Origin: Pseudorhizobium banfieldiae
Lineage (GTDB): Bacteria; Pseudomonadota; Alphaproteobacteria; Rhizobiales; Rhizobiaceae
Length of the DNA: 64,000 nt
NCBI RefSeq assembly: GCF_000967425.1
Contig: NZ_FO082820.1
Location: 1,798,001-1,862,000 of the forward strand
Direction: 5' to 3'
Positions within the stretch are counted from its first letter, which is position 1; each line of letters begins with the position of its first letter. Position numbers and translations under genes: made by a program. This document shows positions 49,001 through 59,125 of this stretch, in pieces. The notes beneath the pieces are model-generated. The model made no database searches and was not told the origin of the DNA. It was given only the letters and a program-made list of their open reading frames with translations.

Positions 49001-50374
49001 TCAGCCGTTGACGACCATCCGCTTCTCGTCGCGGCCGGTCTTCATCCGTTCGGCGAGCAGGAAGGCGAGCTCCAGCGCCTGGTCGGCGTTCAGGCGGGGA
49101 TCGCAATGGGTGTGATATCGATCCTGCAGATCACCGGCTGTGACCGCGCGCGCTCCGCCGGTGCATTCCGTGACGTCCTTGCCGGTCATCTCGATATGGA
49201 TACCACCGGGGTGGGTCCCTTCTGCACGATGGATCTGGAAGAAGCTCTCGACTTCCGACAGGACACGATCGAACGGTCGGGTCTTGTAGTTGTTGAGGGT
49301 GATCGTGTTGCCGTGCATGGGATCACAGGACCAGACGACCTTGCGGCCTTCACGTTCCACCGCGCGGATCAGCTTCGGCAGATGGTCCGCCACCTTCTCA
49401 TGGCCGAACCGGCAGATCAGCGTCAATCGACCAGCTTCGTTTGAAGGGTTCAGCGCGTCGATCAATTCCAGCAGGTTGTCGGGCTGGAGCGAAGGGCCGC
49501 ACTTCAAGCCGATCGGGTTCTTGATCCCGCGGCAATACTCCACATGCGCGTGATCTGCCTGACGGGTCCGATCGCCGATCCAGATCATGTGGCCGGACGT
49601 CGCGTACCAGTCACCCGACGTCGAATCGACGCGCGTGAGCGCTTCCTCGTAACCCAGGAGCAGAGCCTCATGGCTGGTGAAGAAATCGGTCTCGCGAAGG
49701 CTCGGATTGTTGTCGGCGCTGATGCCGATCGCCTTCATGAAATCCATGGTCTCGCTGATGCGGTCCGCCAGCTTCTTGTAGCGCTCGCCCTGCGGCGAAT
49801 CCTTCACGAAGCCCAGCATCCACTGGTGGACGTTTTCGAGATTCGCATAGCCACCCATCGCGAAGGCGCGCAGCAGGTTCAGCGTCGCGGCCGACTGGCG
49901 ATATGCCATCAGTTGCCGCTCAGGGTTCGGAATGCGGGCTTCGGGATTGAACTCGATGCCGTTGATGATGTCACCGCGGTAGCTCGGCAGTTCGACGTCG
50001 CCCTGCTTCTCGATGTTGGAAGAGCGCGGCTTGGCGAACTGGCCAGCGATCCGGCCGACCTTAACCACCGGCTGCTGTGCCCCGAAGGTCAGCACAACAG
50101 CCATTTGCAGGAAGGCACGGAAGAAGTCACGGATCGTGTCCGCCCCGTGCTCCATGAAGCTCTCGGCGCAGTCGCCGCCCTGCAGCAGGAAGCCGTTGCC
50201 CTCAGCGACATTGGCAAGGTGCTTCTTGAGGCGACGGGCCTCACCCGCGAAGACCAGCGGCGGAAAAGTGGTGAGCTGCGCTTCCGTCGCGGCCAATGCA
50301 GCGGCATCCGGATAGTCCGGGACCTGCTGGATCGGTTTCTGCCGCCAAGTGCTCGGGGTCCAGTTCTGTGCCAT
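49001..50374 (-). CDS. Class II DAHP synthase
   Basis: First step of the shikimate pathway: condensation of PEP and erythrose-4-phosphate. The 457-residue protein belongs to the plant-like class II type. Visible blocks are [20 protein letters not shown] with a metal-binding Cys, [29 protein letters not shown] with a PEP-binding Lys, and [16 protein letters not shown] with the conserved His. I use the ATG at 50374, with AGGTGAG five bases ahead; a GTG at 50383 would place that site within the gene. It is convergent with mobB, and gor lies upstream on the same strand. Confidence 0.94.
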   Translation of the reverse strand: MAQNWTPSTWRQKPIQQVPDYPDAAALAATEAQLTTFPPLVFAGEARRLKKHLANVAEGNGFLLQGGDCAESFMEHGADTIRDFFRAFLQMAVVLTFGAQQPVVKVGRIAGQFAKPRSSNIEKQGDVELPSYRGDIINGIEFNPEARIPNPERQLMAYRQSAATLNLLRAFAMGGYANLENVHQWMLGFVKDSPQGERYKKLADRISETMDFMKAIGISADNNPSLRETDFFTSHEALLLGYEEALTRVDSTSGDWYATSGHMIWIGDRTRQADHAHVEYCRGIKNPIGLKCGPSLQPDNLLELIDALNPSNEAGRLTLICRFGHEKVADHLPKLIRAVEREGRKVVWSCDPMHGNTITLNNYKTRPFDRVLSEVESFFQIHRAEGTHPGGIHIEMTGKDVTECTGGARAVTAGDLQDRYHTHCDPRLNADQALELAFLLAERMKTGRDEKRMVVNG

Positions 50375-50520
50375 TTCGCTCACCTGTCATCGCCGCGGCG
50401 CTGGCGCCGGGCTTTCCGTTCTCGATTTTGCGGCGGCTTATAACTCTTCCGGCTGCCCTTGCCTAGCATTTTAGCGCCACTGCATCAGGCGGGCGAACTG
50501 CCTATGTCAGTCGGAAGACC

Positions 50521-51909
50521 TCACACGCGCTCGCCATTGCGGATGCGATAGCTGGGCTGATACATGGTTACCAGTTCCTCTGCCGCGGTGGGATGGACGG
50601 CCATCGTCCGGTCGAAATCATCCTTCGTGCAGCCAGCCTTGAGCGAAATTCCAAGCAACTGCGCCATCTCGCCCGCTTCGTGGCCGAGCACGTGAGCCCC
50701 GACGACCTTGCGACTGGCAGCATCGACGACCAGCTTCATGATCATCTTCTCCGCGCGCCCAGACAGGGTCGCCTTCATCGGGCGGAATTCGGCGCGGTAG
50801 ACCTCGATTTCCGGATAGCGCCGGCAGGCTTCTTCCTCTGACAGTCCGACTGTGCCGATCTCAGGCTGTGAGAAAACGGCCGTCGCGATCAGCTCGTGAT
50901 CCGGCTTTGTCGGATTGTTCTTGAACTCGGTCTCGATGAAGCACATGGCTTCGTGGATCGCCACCGGCGTCAGCTGTACCCGGTCGGTGACATCTCCAAG
51001 GGCATAGATATGCGGCACGTTCGTGCGGGAGTATTCATCGACAATAATTGCTCCCTTTTCGTTCACCTCTACACCGGCTGCCTCCAGACCGAGTCCCTCC
51101 GTGTTCGGGTCACGGCCAAGAGCCAGCATGACCGTATCGACGGCAAGTGCCTGCCCTTCAAGTGTATGTGCGACCAAGCCGCCGGCCGGCGCCTTCCGTA
51201 CTTCCTCGATGATGTCGGTGCAGATGATCCGGATGCCCTTTTCCTCCATCGCGCGATGCAGGCCTTGGCGCATGTCGCGGTCAAAGCGCGAGAGGATCTC
51301 CTTGCCACGGTAGATCAGCGTCGTGTCCACCCCGAGCCCGTGGAAGATGTTGGCGAACTCGACGGCGATATAACCGCCGCCGGCGATCAGGATTGACCGT
51401 GGCAGTTCCGGCAGATCGAACGCCTCATTTGAGGTGATGCAAAGCTCGTGCCCAGGAAGCGCCGCATGCGGATTGGCCGATCCGCCAGTCGCGATGACGA
51501 TCTTCTCTGCGGTCACCGTTTTGCCGGTGGTAACCAGACGTATCGTGTGAGCATCGACAAGCTCAGCCCGCGTCCCCAGCACCTCGACACCGGCATTTTC
51601 TAGGTTGCGCCGATAGATACCCTCGAGCCGCGAGATCTCGCGGTCCTTGGCCGCAACCAGCCTCTTCCAGTCGAAGCTCGTTTCACCAAACTGCCAGCCA
51701 AAGCCGACCGAATCCTCGAAATGCTCCGGGAATTGCGAGGCGTAGACGAAGAGCTTCTTCGGAACGCAGCCGCGGATGACGCAGGTGCCGCCGAAGCGAT
51801 ATTCTTCCGCGACCGCTACCTTCTTGCCGAGCGAACCAGCGAGCCGCCCGGCACGAACACCTCCCGAACCACCGCCGATGACGAACAGGTCATAGTCGAA
51901 AGCGGTCAT
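50521..51909 (-). CDS. gor: Glutathione reductase
   Basis: NADPH-dependent flavoenzyme that keeps glutathione reduced. The 462-residue protein has the FAD-binding GGGSGGVRAGRLAGSLG, the redox disulfide GGTCVIRGCVPKK, the NADPH fold ILIAGGGYIAVEFANIFHGL, and the dimer-interface C-terminus HPTAAEELVTMY containing the catalytic His. The start at 51909 follows AGGAGCC; the frame is open 71 codons further upstream across a terminator, which is not coding. It is preceded by rpiA and a DUF2059 gene on the same strand. Confidence 0.96.
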   Translation of the reverse strand: MTAFDYDLFVIGGGSGGVRAGRLAGSLGKKVAVAEEYRFGGTCVIRGCVPKKLFVYASQFPEHFEDSVGFGWQFGETSFDWKRLVAAKDREISRLEGIYRRNLENAGVEVLGTRAELVDAHTIRLVTTGKTVTAEKIVIATGGSANPHAALPGHELCITSNEAFDLPELPRSILIAGGGYIAVEFANIFHGLGVDTTLIYRGKEILSRFDRDMRQGLHRAMEEKGIRIICTDIIEEVRKAPAGGLVAHTLEGQALAVDTVMLALGRDPNTEGLGLEAAGVEVNEKGAIIVDEYSRTNVPHIYALGDVTDRVQLTPVAIHEAMCFIETEFKNNPTKPDHELIATAVFSQPEIGTVGLSEEEACRRYPEIEVYRAEFRPMKATLSGRAEKMIMKLVVDAASRKVVGAHVLGHEAGEMAQLLGISLKAGCTKDDFDRTMAVHPTAAEELVTMYQPSYRIRNGERV

Positions 51910-51967
51910 CGGAGGCTCCTTCGTCAAGTGGCACGCCGCCCATATAAGGGGGATACCGGGAAAGCAA

Positions 51968-51989
51968 AAGCCCGGATTGCTCCGGGCTT
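51968..51989 (-). terminator. Terminator after the DUF2059 gene
   Basis: Read leftward, AAGCCCGGA pairs with TCCGGGCTT and is followed by TTGCTTTCCC. It ends the rpiA-DUF2059 transcript before gor, which needs its own promoter in the remaining 60 bases. Confidence 0.8.
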
Positions 51990-52012
51990 GGGATTGGGAA
52001 CGGTGGGTGCGC

Positions 52013-52615
52013 TTATTGCGGCGGAAGTTGCAACTGCAATTGCGGCTGTTCTGCTGCTCCTTCGGCAGCAGCCGACGCCCCGCCCTCGGCGGCCGGCGGC
52101 GTAGCCGCAGGGACGGCGTCAATGATGTCGCGCAGAGCCGCCGTGCTCTGGTTGTTCAGGTCCCGGGATATGCCGTTTGCCCAGATCTCGGCTGCCTTGG
52201 CCAATTCGCGGGAGACAAGCGGGCCGTTGGTAAGGAGCTTCTTCCCGGCTTCGGTGGCGTAGAAGGAAGAAATCGCCTTCAACTCGTCGAGAGTGAAGGC
52301 CTTGGCGTAGATCGTGGCCGCTTCACGCTCGAGGTCGGCACGGCGAGGTGCGAGCTCAAGAGCCTGCTGATCGACGGTCGCAGAAATCTGCTCCTGGAAA
52401 TTCGGCGAGGCCTGGATGAACTGCGCCTTCAACCCTTCCGCAAGACCCGGCAGGATGTTGTCGTAGCGGTCGGTTGCGTTGATCGAGGCGATGGCTTCGC
52501 GGGCTGCGGCCAGATGCTCCTCGGAAATCTCCTGCGCCTGGAGCGGCGCCGCCATGCTGCCCGCGACAAGCACGGCAAGAGCGGCCGCGCGTCGGAAACC
52601 CGCAAACTTGGTCAT
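52013..52615 (-). CDS. DUF2059 protein, exported
   Basis: A 200-residue protein with a signal peptide (AAALAVLVAGSMAAPLQA, cut before QEISEE). The DUF2059 domain covers the middle: helical, with KAFTLDELKAISSFYATEAGKKL near residues 95-117. The tail is Ala-, Pro- and Gln-rich and ends in repeated QLQL. The function is unknown; it is presumably periplasmic. An alternative ATG at 52639 overlaps the rpiA stop by four bases, but the ATG at 52615 gives a better signal sequence and has GGAGC eight bases before it. Confidence 0.85.
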   Translation of the reverse strand: MTKFAGFRRAAALAVLVAGSMAAPLQAQEISEEHLAAAREAIASINATDRYDNILPGLAEGLKAQFIQASPNFQEQISATVDQQALELAPRRADLEREAATIYAKAFTLDELKAISSFYATEAGKKLLTNGPLVSRELAKAAEIWANGISRDLNNQSTAALRDIIDAVPAATPPAAEGGASAAAEGAAEQPQLQLQLPPQ

Positions 52616-52635
52616 GAAAATAGTGCTCCTGTCTT

Positions 52636-53331
52636 TCATTGTGCCTTGAGCGTCCGTACCCCGTTCTCGCCGGCGATGATGGCGAAAGACGCTAGATTGA
52701 TGAACAGCCCGTGCTCCACCACACCCGGGATGGAATTCAGCTGACTTGCGAGAGCCTCTGCATCAGGAATACGGCCAAAAGATGCGTCCAGAATATGGTG
52801 CCCGCCATCCGTCGTGAAGGTGTCGTCGGCGCTTCCACGCAGGCGAATTTCACCGATGAGGCCCAGCCGCTCTGCGAGCTTGTCGATCGCGATCCGGGTT
52901 GCCACCAATCCGAATGGATTGACTTCGATCGGCAGCGGGAAAGCGCCCAGCATCTCGACCACCTTGGTCTCATCGGCGATGACGATCATCCGTGAGGATG
53001 CAGCCGCGACAATCTTCTCGCGCAGAAGGGCACCGCCGCCGCCCTTGATAAGCTGCAACCGACCATCGACCTCGTCCGCACCATCAATGGTGAGATCCAG
53101 TTCCGGCAGCTCGTCCAGCGACTTCAACGGAACGCCGAGATCGAGGCAGAGGCGCGCCGTACGTTCGGACGTAGGCACACCCTGGACTTCCAGGCCTTCA
53201 GCCACCTTCTCCGCCAGAAGCCTTACGAATTCTTCGGCGGTGGATCCGGTGCCAATGCCGAGGCGCATGCCGTGCTCCACATGGGCCAATGCCGCTTCCG
53301 CCGCCTTGATCTTCATTTGTCGGGCGTCCAT
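52636..53331 (-). CDS. rpiA: Ribose-5-phosphate isomerase A
   Basis: Interconverts ribose-5-phosphate and ribulose-5-phosphate. The 231-residue protein contains [36 protein letters not shown] with the substrate-binding Asp residues and Lys, [12 protein letters not shown] with the catalytic Glu, and [14 protein letters not shown]. It is divergent from gph and followed closely by the DUF2059 gene. Together with rpe at 16.6 kb, it gives two of the non-oxidative pentose phosphate steps. Confidence 0.96.
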   Translation of the reverse strand: MDARQMKIKAAEAALAHVEHGMRLGIGTGSTAEEFVRLLAEKVAEGLEVQGVPTSERTARLCLDLGVPLKSLDELPELDLTIDGADEVDGRLQLIKGGGGALLREKIVAAASSRMIVIADETKVVEMLGAFPLPIEVNPFGLVATRIAIDKLAERLGLIGEIRLRGSADDTFTTDGGHHILDASFGRIPDAEALASQLNSIPGVVEHGLFINLASFAIIAGENGVRTLKAQ

Positions 53332-53474
53332 GCGCCAGATGCTCCCCTTTGTTTCGCCGTTGCTGTTTACACGGCCACCCTCGGAAGGAAAAGGGCCATT
53401 GCAAGGTTGCCATTTGCTTTAGCGATCGTCCTGTCCTAAGCCCTCTCTTCAAGAAAATCCGCTAAGAGGCATTC

Positions 53475-54182
53475 ATGACGGCTCCCCTGGTGATCTTTGA
53501 CCTCGATGGCACTCTTATCGACACCGCACCGGATCTCGTTGCCAGCCTCAACCATACGATCGCAGCTGCTGACCTCGAACCTGTCACCTATGCCGACCTG
53601 ACCCATCTCGTCGGCCAAGGCGCGCGCGTCATGATTCGTCGCGCCTTCGAACTGCGTGGGCAGCCGCTCAGCGACGAGGCGGCAGAACCCCTCCTCCAGC
53701 GTTTTCTCGCCCACTACAAAGCGGAAATGCCGGGTGCCAGCCGCCCCTACCCCGGATTGATCGAGGCGATGGAGCGGTTGGAGGAGGCAGGGATGCGCCT
53801 CGCCGTCTGTACCAACAAGTTGGAGGAACTGGCGATCCCGTTGATCGGCAAGCTTGGTCTGTCGGATCGTTTTGTGACGGTAACAGGCGGCGACACCTTC
53901 CCCGTTCGCAAGCCCGATGCCGGTCACCTTCTGGGCACGATCGAGAAGGCCGGCGCTCGACCGGAGGCGGCTGTGATGATCGGCGACAGCATCAACGACA
54001 TATTGGCCGCCCGCAACGCTGGAATTCCCTCGATCGCCGTGACATTCGGCTACTCTGACGTCCCAGTCGAGGACCTTCAGCCGGACCATGTCATGACTCA
54101 TTTTTCCGAGCTTACCGACGAACTCGTCAGGCGGCTGCTATCACGCGATACTCACACTTCAATGAGATCCGTCCCAGCGTGA
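53475..54182 (+). CDS. gph: Phosphoglycolate phosphatase
   Basis: HAD-superfamily phosphatase of 235 residues that removes phosphate from 2-phosphoglycolate, a by-product of DNA repair and oxygenation. HAD motifs are visible: FDLDGTLIDTAPDL with the nucleophile Asp, VCTNK, and the last motif VMIGDSINDILAARNAG. The cap domain (HLVGQGARVMIRRAFELRG) fits Gph. HAD specificity is hard to judge, so other phosphate esters remain possible. It is divergent from rpiA and convergent with the L,D-transpeptidase. Confidence 0.9.
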   Translation: MTAPLVIFDLDGTLIDTAPDLVASLNHTIAAADLEPVTYADLTHLVGQGARVMIRRAFELRGQPLSDEAAEPLLQRFLAHYKAEMPGASRPYPGLIEAMERLEEAGMRLAVCTNKLEELAIPLIGKLGLSDRFVTVTGGDTFPVRKPDAGHLLGTIEKAGARPEAAVMIGDSINDILAARNAGIPSIAVTFGYSDVPVEDLQPDHVMTHFSELTDELVRRLLSRDTHTSMRSVPA

Positions 54183-54184
54183 AA

Positions 54185-54206
54185 AGGGCGGCATTAGGCC
54201 GCCCTC
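54185..54206. terminator. Terminator between gph and the L,D-transpeptidase
   Basis: AGGGCGGC pairs with GCCGCCCT around a short ATTAG loop, three bases after the gph stop, between convergent genes. Confidence 0.75.
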
Positions 54207-54224
54207 CAAAGACACTCAAGCGCT

Positions 54225-56087
54225 TCAGGAAGTCCTCGCCTTGGTGTTCGCGGCCATCGCCTTCAGGGTGGCTGCGTCGCGATCGTAGACATCGTCGAAA
54301 TACTCGACGACCCCGTCCTTGTCCGGCCAGGCGGTGAAATAGGAGACGTAGACCGGGATCTTTGCGGTCACCTTTTCTCCCTTGTTGCGCCCGCCGGCGA
54401 TACGGCTCCCGATCTCCTGCTCGGTCACACCCAGAACCGCCGCGGCCATCTTGCGCGGCTCGGCCAAACGGATGCAGCCATGGCTGAGCGCACGGGTATC
54501 GCGCTGGAAATAGCTCTTCGAAGGCGTGTCATGCATGTAGATCGCATGGGCGTTCGGGAACAGGATCTTCAGTTCGCCGAGCGCATTGTCGCTGGAGGGC
54601 GGCTGACGCACCGCAATTGACTGTGTCGAGCCATACCAGTTCACGCTCGAGGAAGACACCGGCCGGCCATTGACCTCGACCTGGTAACCCATCCGATCGA
54701 GATAGGATGGATCGGAGCGCAGGTGCGGAAGCATCTCGTTGATGATAATCGACTGCGGGACGCCCCAGTATGGGTTGAACTCGACGGTCTCGATCTCGTC
54801 CTGGAAGAAGTAGGTCTGGTTGCTCTTGGAGCCCACCACGACGCGCATCGAGAACTGCTCGTCGCCATCTTCATGATAGTAGGCCATGTATGCAGGCTGG
54901 TTGATGAAGACGTACCGTTTACCCAGTTCCGTCGGCAGCCAGCGCGCCTGCTCCATCGCGATGACGAGTTTCTCGATCTTTGCCTCGTCGCTGTGACCGA
55001 CGAGCGCCCTGACGGTGGCACGCCCTACAACCCCGTCAGGCTTCAGCCCCACTTCCTTCTGGAAGGCCTTCACGATCTCGACAAGCTCCGGCGTGTACTT
55101 TCCGGCCTCCTGATAGCCGGAGAGGGTCTCAGCATGGGCGGAGGTCAGCTCCTCCGACGCGATCTCCCGGATAGCAGCGACAACCCCAGCCACCGCGGGG
55201 TTGTCGGCGCCCGGCTTGAGCAGCAGATCATCCGGCAGTTCGATTCTCTGGTCCCGATCCGAGACCTTCGCCTTCAGCCGGGCAAGCTCCGCCTTCAACG
55301 CCACGAACTGCGGGCTCTGCGGGGCAAGCCCCTCCAGATAGGCGGCCGGGTTCTCCTCGGCCCGCACGAATGGCAACACGAATGCCAGCTTCACGTCCTT
55401 GCGCTTGAAGTCGTGGTAATCGGAGATGCGGTTAGGGTCGAGGCGGCCACGGACCATGTCCTCAGCGAAGCGCAAAACACTTGCTGAAAGATCGAGCTCG
55501 AACTGCATGAGCGATCTGCGGTGACCGTCGCCGGGAACCGCGGCCATACCGTCGGACATCGTCGCGGAGACCGGCTCGGTGCTGGCTGTCAGCAATTCGG
55601 GAACCGTGAGGCGATAATCCGCCGGATCCAGGCCGTAGGTGTCGGCACGTTCGAACAGCTCGATGACGGCCTGTGCCTTGCGGTTGAGGTCACCATTGGA
55701 GACCCAGAGCGGCGTGGCGTTCTTCCCGTAGAAGGATTCGATCGCGGCAGCCACGTCCTCGGACGCCGATACTTTCGCATCGGCAAAAGGACTTGCATCA
55801 TTTCCTGCTACAGCAAAGCCAGTGGTTCGAACGGCGCGAACGGCATCCGGCTTGTAAGCGTGGTATTTCGGGCCAGTCACCTTCGGCAGTGGCTGCGGAT
55901 CGACCCGCCGCTCGCGCGTTTCCACCCCCGGCAGGCGATCATTGTAGACCGGCGCGCGATTGGCCGGTCCACCCCTGATGATGTCCAGGAGGGTAATCGC
56001 CTGTGCCGGTGATGAGTGTGCGCAGAGGGTAGCCACTGCAGAAACAACTGCGAGGGCGATAGGTGCTCTTCTGGATATGGTCTGCAA
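54225..56087 (-). CDS. L,D-transpeptidase, YcbB/LdtD-like
   Basis: A 620-residue periplasmic enzyme that makes 3-3 crosslinks in peptidoglycan. A signal peptide (RRAPIALAVVSAVATLCAHS to SPAQA) is followed by a scaffold domain with PLWVSNGDLNRKAQAVIELF, a peptidoglycan-binding domain (VEIVKAFQKEVGLKPDGVVG), and the YkuD catalytic domain with SHGCIRL (nucleophile Cys near residue 538) and EFNPYWGVPQSIIINEM. The start appears to be TTG at 56087 after GGGGACAG, with no in-frame ATG upstream. L,D-crosslinks are typical of polar-growing Rhizobiales. Confidence 0.92.
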   Translation of the reverse strand: MQTISRRAPIALAVVSAVATLCAHSSPAQAITLLDIIRGGPANRAPVYNDRLPGVETRERRVDPQPLPKVTGPKYHAYKPDAVRAVRTTGFAVAGNDASPFADAKVSASEDVAAAIESFYGKNATPLWVSNGDLNRKAQAVIELFERADTYGLDPADYRLTVPELLTASTEPVSATMSDGMAAVPGDGHRRSLMQFELDLSASVLRFAEDMVRGRLDPNRISDYHDFKRKDVKLAFVLPFVRAEENPAAYLEGLAPQSPQFVALKAELARLKAKVSDRDQRIELPDDLLLKPGADNPAVAGVVAAIREIASEELTSAHAETLSGYQEAGKYTPELVEIVKAFQKEVGLKPDGVVGRATVRALVGHSDEAKIEKLVIAMEQARWLPTELGKRYVFINQPAYMAYYHEDGDEQFSMRVVVGSKSNQTYFFQDEIETVEFNPYWGVPQSIIINEMLPHLRSDPSYLDRMGYQVEVNGRPVSSSSVNWYGSTQSIAVRQPPSSDNALGELKILFPNAHAIYMHDTPSKSYFQRDTRALSHGCIRLAEPRKMAAAVLGVTEQEIGSRIAGGRNKGEKVTAKIPVYVSYFTAWPDKDGVVEYFDDVYDRDAATLKAMAANTKARTS

Positions 56088-56468
56088 TTCTGTCCCCGTC
56101 GGCTGGGTTCGGCCCTTAGGCGGTTTCGCTCACCGGTCTACCGGATCGCATCAAAAATGAAAAGGAAACGCCCGGCTCCGTGACTGGTCGCACCGGCCAA
56201 CCGCGCATGAGTCGCTCCATGCGGCAAGGCTAGGAAACCATTCGTTAATTTTTTATTCATCAGAATCGACCCGCCACCTTTCACGTCGCTCACTCGGCTG
56301 AAACCTCGGCGTCGTGTCAAAAATGGCACGCGGGTCGGCGGCTCCATGATCGTTTCACGGACATCCCGACTGGTCCGACATTGGTATACAATCCAGCGGC
56401 TGGCCTTGCGCGACAGTGTTTTGTCGAATAACTCCGGCGCTACCACCCAGCGCAGCAGAGGCAGAACC
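56088..56468. promoter_or_regulatory. 381-base gene-free region, L,D-transpeptidase / fumC
   Basis: It holds the divergent promoters of the two genes. Toward the left gene there is an AT-rich patch (56234-56260) with a half match to a CtrA site (TTAA at 56245-56248, other half poor). Toward fumC, TTGGTATACAATCC near 56382-56396 could include a -10 element. No small gene or strong hairpin was seen. Confidence 0.35.
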
Positions 56469-57860
56469 ATGTCATCCACCCGCACCGAAACCGATACCTT
56501 TGGACCGATTAACGTCGACGGCGATCGCTATTGGGGCGCGCAGGCGCAGCGCTCGCTTGGCAACTTCAAGATTGGCTGGGAAAAGCAGCCAGCCTCCGTC
56601 ATCCGCGCGCTCGGGATCGTCAAGCAGGCCGCTGCCCGTGCCAACATGGAACTGGGGGGCCTCGACCAGGGGCTGGGCAAGGCAATCATCGAAGCCGCCC
56701 AGGAAGTGATCGACGGCAAGCTCAACGATCATTTTCCGCTCGTCGTATGGCAGACCGGCTCAGGCACCCAGTCAAACATGAACGCCAACGAGGTCATCTC
56801 CAATCGCGCGATCGAGATGCTGGGCGGCACCATGGGCTCTAAGAAGCCTGTGCATCCCAATGACCACGTCAACATGAGCCAGTCTTCCAACGACACCTAT
56901 CCGACGGCCATGCACATCGCCTGCGCGGAGCAGATTGTTCGCCACCTGATCCCGGCTCTGAAGCAGCTTCACGCCGCGCTTGAAGACAAGGTCAAGGCCT
57001 TCTCGCACATCATCAAGATCGGCCGCACCCATACACAGGATGCGACGCCCCTGACGCTCGGCCAGGAATTCTCCGGCTATTCCGCGCAGGTCGCTTCCGC
57101 CATCAAGCGCATCGAACTGACGCTGCCTGGCCTCTACGAGCTCGCCCAAGGCGGCACCGCGGTCGGAACGGGGCTGAACGCACCGGTGGGCTTTGCCGAG
57201 AAAGTTGCCGAGGAAATCGCCCGGATCACCGGCGTGCCCTTTGTCAGCGCGCCGAACAAGTTCGAGGCCCTCGCCGCCCATGATGCGATGGTCTTCGCCC
57301 ATGGCGCAATCAATGCGGCTGCAGCGGCCCTCTTCAAGATCGCCAACGACATCCGTTTCCTCGGCTCCGGGCCGCGCGCAGGCCTCGGCGAACTGGCATT
57401 GCCCGAAAACGAACCCGGCTCGTCGATCATGCCCGGCAAGGTGAACCCCACGCAGTCGGAGGCGATGACGCAGGTCTGCGCCCACATCTTCGGCAACCAC
57501 GCGGCGATCACCTTCGCCGGCAGCCAGGGCCATTTCGAACTGAATGTCTACAACCCGATGATGGCCTACAATTTCCTGCAGTCGGTACAGCTTCTCGGCG
57601 ATGCGGCGGTCTCCTTCACCGACAACTGCGTTGTTGGCATCGAGGCGCGCGAGGACAACATCAAGCGCGGCGTCGAGAACTCGCTGATGCTCGTTACCGC
57701 CCTCAACACGCGCCTCGGCTACGACACCTGCGCCAAGATCGCCAAGACCGCCCACAAGAACGGGACGACGTTGCGCGAAGAAGCTGTCGGCGGTGGATAC
57801 CTGACGAATGAAGAATTCGACCAGTACGTGCGTCCTGAGAACATGATCGGACCACGTTGA
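56469..57860 (+). CDS. fumC: Fumarate hydratase class II
   Basis: Oxygen-stable TCA-cycle enzyme converting fumarate to malate. The 463-residue protein carries the superfamily signature [13 protein letters not shown], the substrate site [15 protein letters not shown], and [20 protein letters not shown] with the catalytic histidine. The ATG at 56469 follows GAGGCAG; an upstream open frame to 56346 is within the promoter. A GGDEF protein gene lies downstream after a hairpin. Confidence 0.97.
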   Translation: MSSTRTETDTFGPINVDGDRYWGAQAQRSLGNFKIGWEKQPASVIRALGIVKQAAARANMELGGLDQGLGKAIIEAAQEVIDGKLNDHFPLVVWQTGSGTQSNMNANEVISNRAIEMLGGTMGSKKPVHPNDHVNMSQSSNDTYPTAMHIACAEQIVRHLIPALKQLHAALEDKVKAFSHIIKIGRTHTQDATPLTLGQEFSGYSAQVASAIKRIELTLPGLYELAQGGTAVGTGLNAPVGFAEKVAEEIARITGVPFVSAPNKFEALAAHDAMVFAHGAINAAAAALFKIANDIRFLGSGPRAGLGELALPENEPGSSIMPGKVNPTQSEAMTQVCAHIFGNHAAITFAGSQGHFELNVYNPMMAYNFLQSVQLLGDAAVSFTDNCVVGIEAREDNIKRGVENSLMLVTALNTRLGYDTCAKIAKTAHKNGTTLREEAVGGGYLTNEEFDQYVRPENMIGPR

Positions 57861-57932
57861 GGTACGAACGCCTTCATCAATAATAAAAGGCCCGGCCGGG
57901 CAGTGAACGGCTGGGCGCACCGAATCTGCTTT

Positions 57933-57974
57933 TTAAGGAGCCGCTTAATTTTGAGCGACTCCTTAATTGTTTTC
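57933..57974 (+). terminator. Long hairpin after fumC, before the diguanylate cyclase gene
   Basis: TTAAGGAGCCGCT (57933-57945) pairs with AGCGACTCCTTAA (57954-57966) over 13 positions with one mismatch and an eight-base loop, followed by TTGTTTTCC. It is a plausible fumC terminator 73 bases past the stop, or a leader element of the next gene. Confidence 0.6.
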
Positions 57975-58032
57975 CGATAGATTTGATATAAAGCATTCCT
58001 ACTAAAGTGTTGGGGAACACGTGGGGGGTTTG

Positions 58033-59100
58033 ATGACAACGACTGCGCAGAAGGCGCAAGCGAACGATGTAGTTGGCCAGATCATCTACGCATTGCGAGC
58101 AATGGGCGTCGCCCCTATCCCTCGCAATTATCAGTTGTTCTACGAAGCCTATATCGGCTCGAATACGTCTCTGACGCAGCAACTTGCTGCGCTCGGCAGC
58201 AGCGCGACCCAGGAGGAACTGGACGCGATTTCGAGCCAGTATCTCGGAACCGGCCAGGTGGAGGTAATCGAGAGGGCTCACGGAAAGCTTCTTGTCGAAC
58301 TCGAGAACCTCCTGCGCCTGCTGCGGCGCGAGCAGCAGTCGATGGAAAGCTATACCAAGCTCCTCGGTGAAACGGCCACCCGCATCAACAGCAAGGCCAA
58401 CTTCTCCAACGATATCATCCGCAACGCCATTGCACTTCTCACCTCCGCTACCACCGACACGATGGCCCATGGGGAGCGGACTGCCGACACCGTTGCCGAG
58501 CATTCCATCGAAATGGATCAGGTCCGAAAGGAATTGGACGAGTACAAGCGGATCGCCAACACCGATTCGCTGACGCGTCTTTCGAACCGGCGGGCCTTCG
58601 ACGACAAGCTGGCGTCGATTTTCGACAGCACCGGCAACCTGAAGGTCACCGCGCTGGTGCTGGCCGATATCGACAACTTCAAGAACATAAATGACAATTT
58701 CGGCCATCCGGTGGGAGACAAGATCCTCGCCACCGTCGCCTCAGTGATTCGCGCGAATGTGCGCAAGGATCTGTTCGTCGCCCGTACCGGCGGTGAGGAG
58801 TTTGCGGTCATCGTGGAAGGCAATACGGCCGATGAAGTCATGCTGATCTGCGAGCGGGTTCGCTGCGCGCTCGAGACCCGCAGCTTCCGCAACTCCCGTT
58901 CAGGCGTCCAATATGGTCCGATCACCATATCATTGGGCTATTCAATGGCAGCTCAGGCCGAAAACCCCAACCAGCTCTACGCCAATGCCGACGCTGCACT
59001 CTATCACGCCAAGCACAACGGCCGAAACAGAACCGTATTTTTCGACGAAGTAATGCGTAGGGACTATGCAGCCAAGAACTGGCTCATCTATCGCAACTGA
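58033..59100 (+). CDS. Diguanylate cyclase (GGDEF domain)
   Basis: A 355-residue soluble protein. The N-terminal ~175 residues are helical and resemble no sensor domain I recognise (RAMGVAPIPRNYQLFYEAYI). The C-terminal GGDEF domain begins near DSLTRLSNRRAFDDKL and has the catalytic ARTGGEEFAVIV. It should make cyclic di-GMP from two GTP. The inhibitory I-site position reads RKDL, not RxxD, so product inhibition may be weak. The ATG at 58033 follows GGGGGG; a GTG at 58021 is less likely. It lies alone between fumC and a convergent PNPOx gene. Confidence 0.9.
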   Translation: MTTTAQKAQANDVVGQIIYALRAMGVAPIPRNYQLFYEAYIGSNTSLTQQLAALGSSATQEELDAISSQYLGTGQVEVIERAHGKLLVELENLLRLLRREQQSMESYTKLLGETATRINSKANFSNDIIRNAIALLTSATTDTMAHGERTADTVAEHSIEMDQVRKELDEYKRIANTDSLTRLSNRRAFDDKLASIFDSTGNLKVTALVLADIDNFKNINDNFGHPVGDKILATVASVIRANVRKDLFVARTGGEEFAVIVEGNTADEVMLICERVRCALETRSFRNSRSGVQYGPITISLGYSMAAQAENPNQLYANADAALYHAKHNGRNRTVFFDEVMRRDYAAKNWLIYRN

Positions 59101-59125
59101 AGGTCTGTGAGGGCCACTGGACAGG

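Noticed and set aside
56234..56248. CtrA-like site before the L,D-transpeptidase
   Set aside because: Only one TTAA half is exact; the other half matches at two of four bases. Too weak to list as a site.
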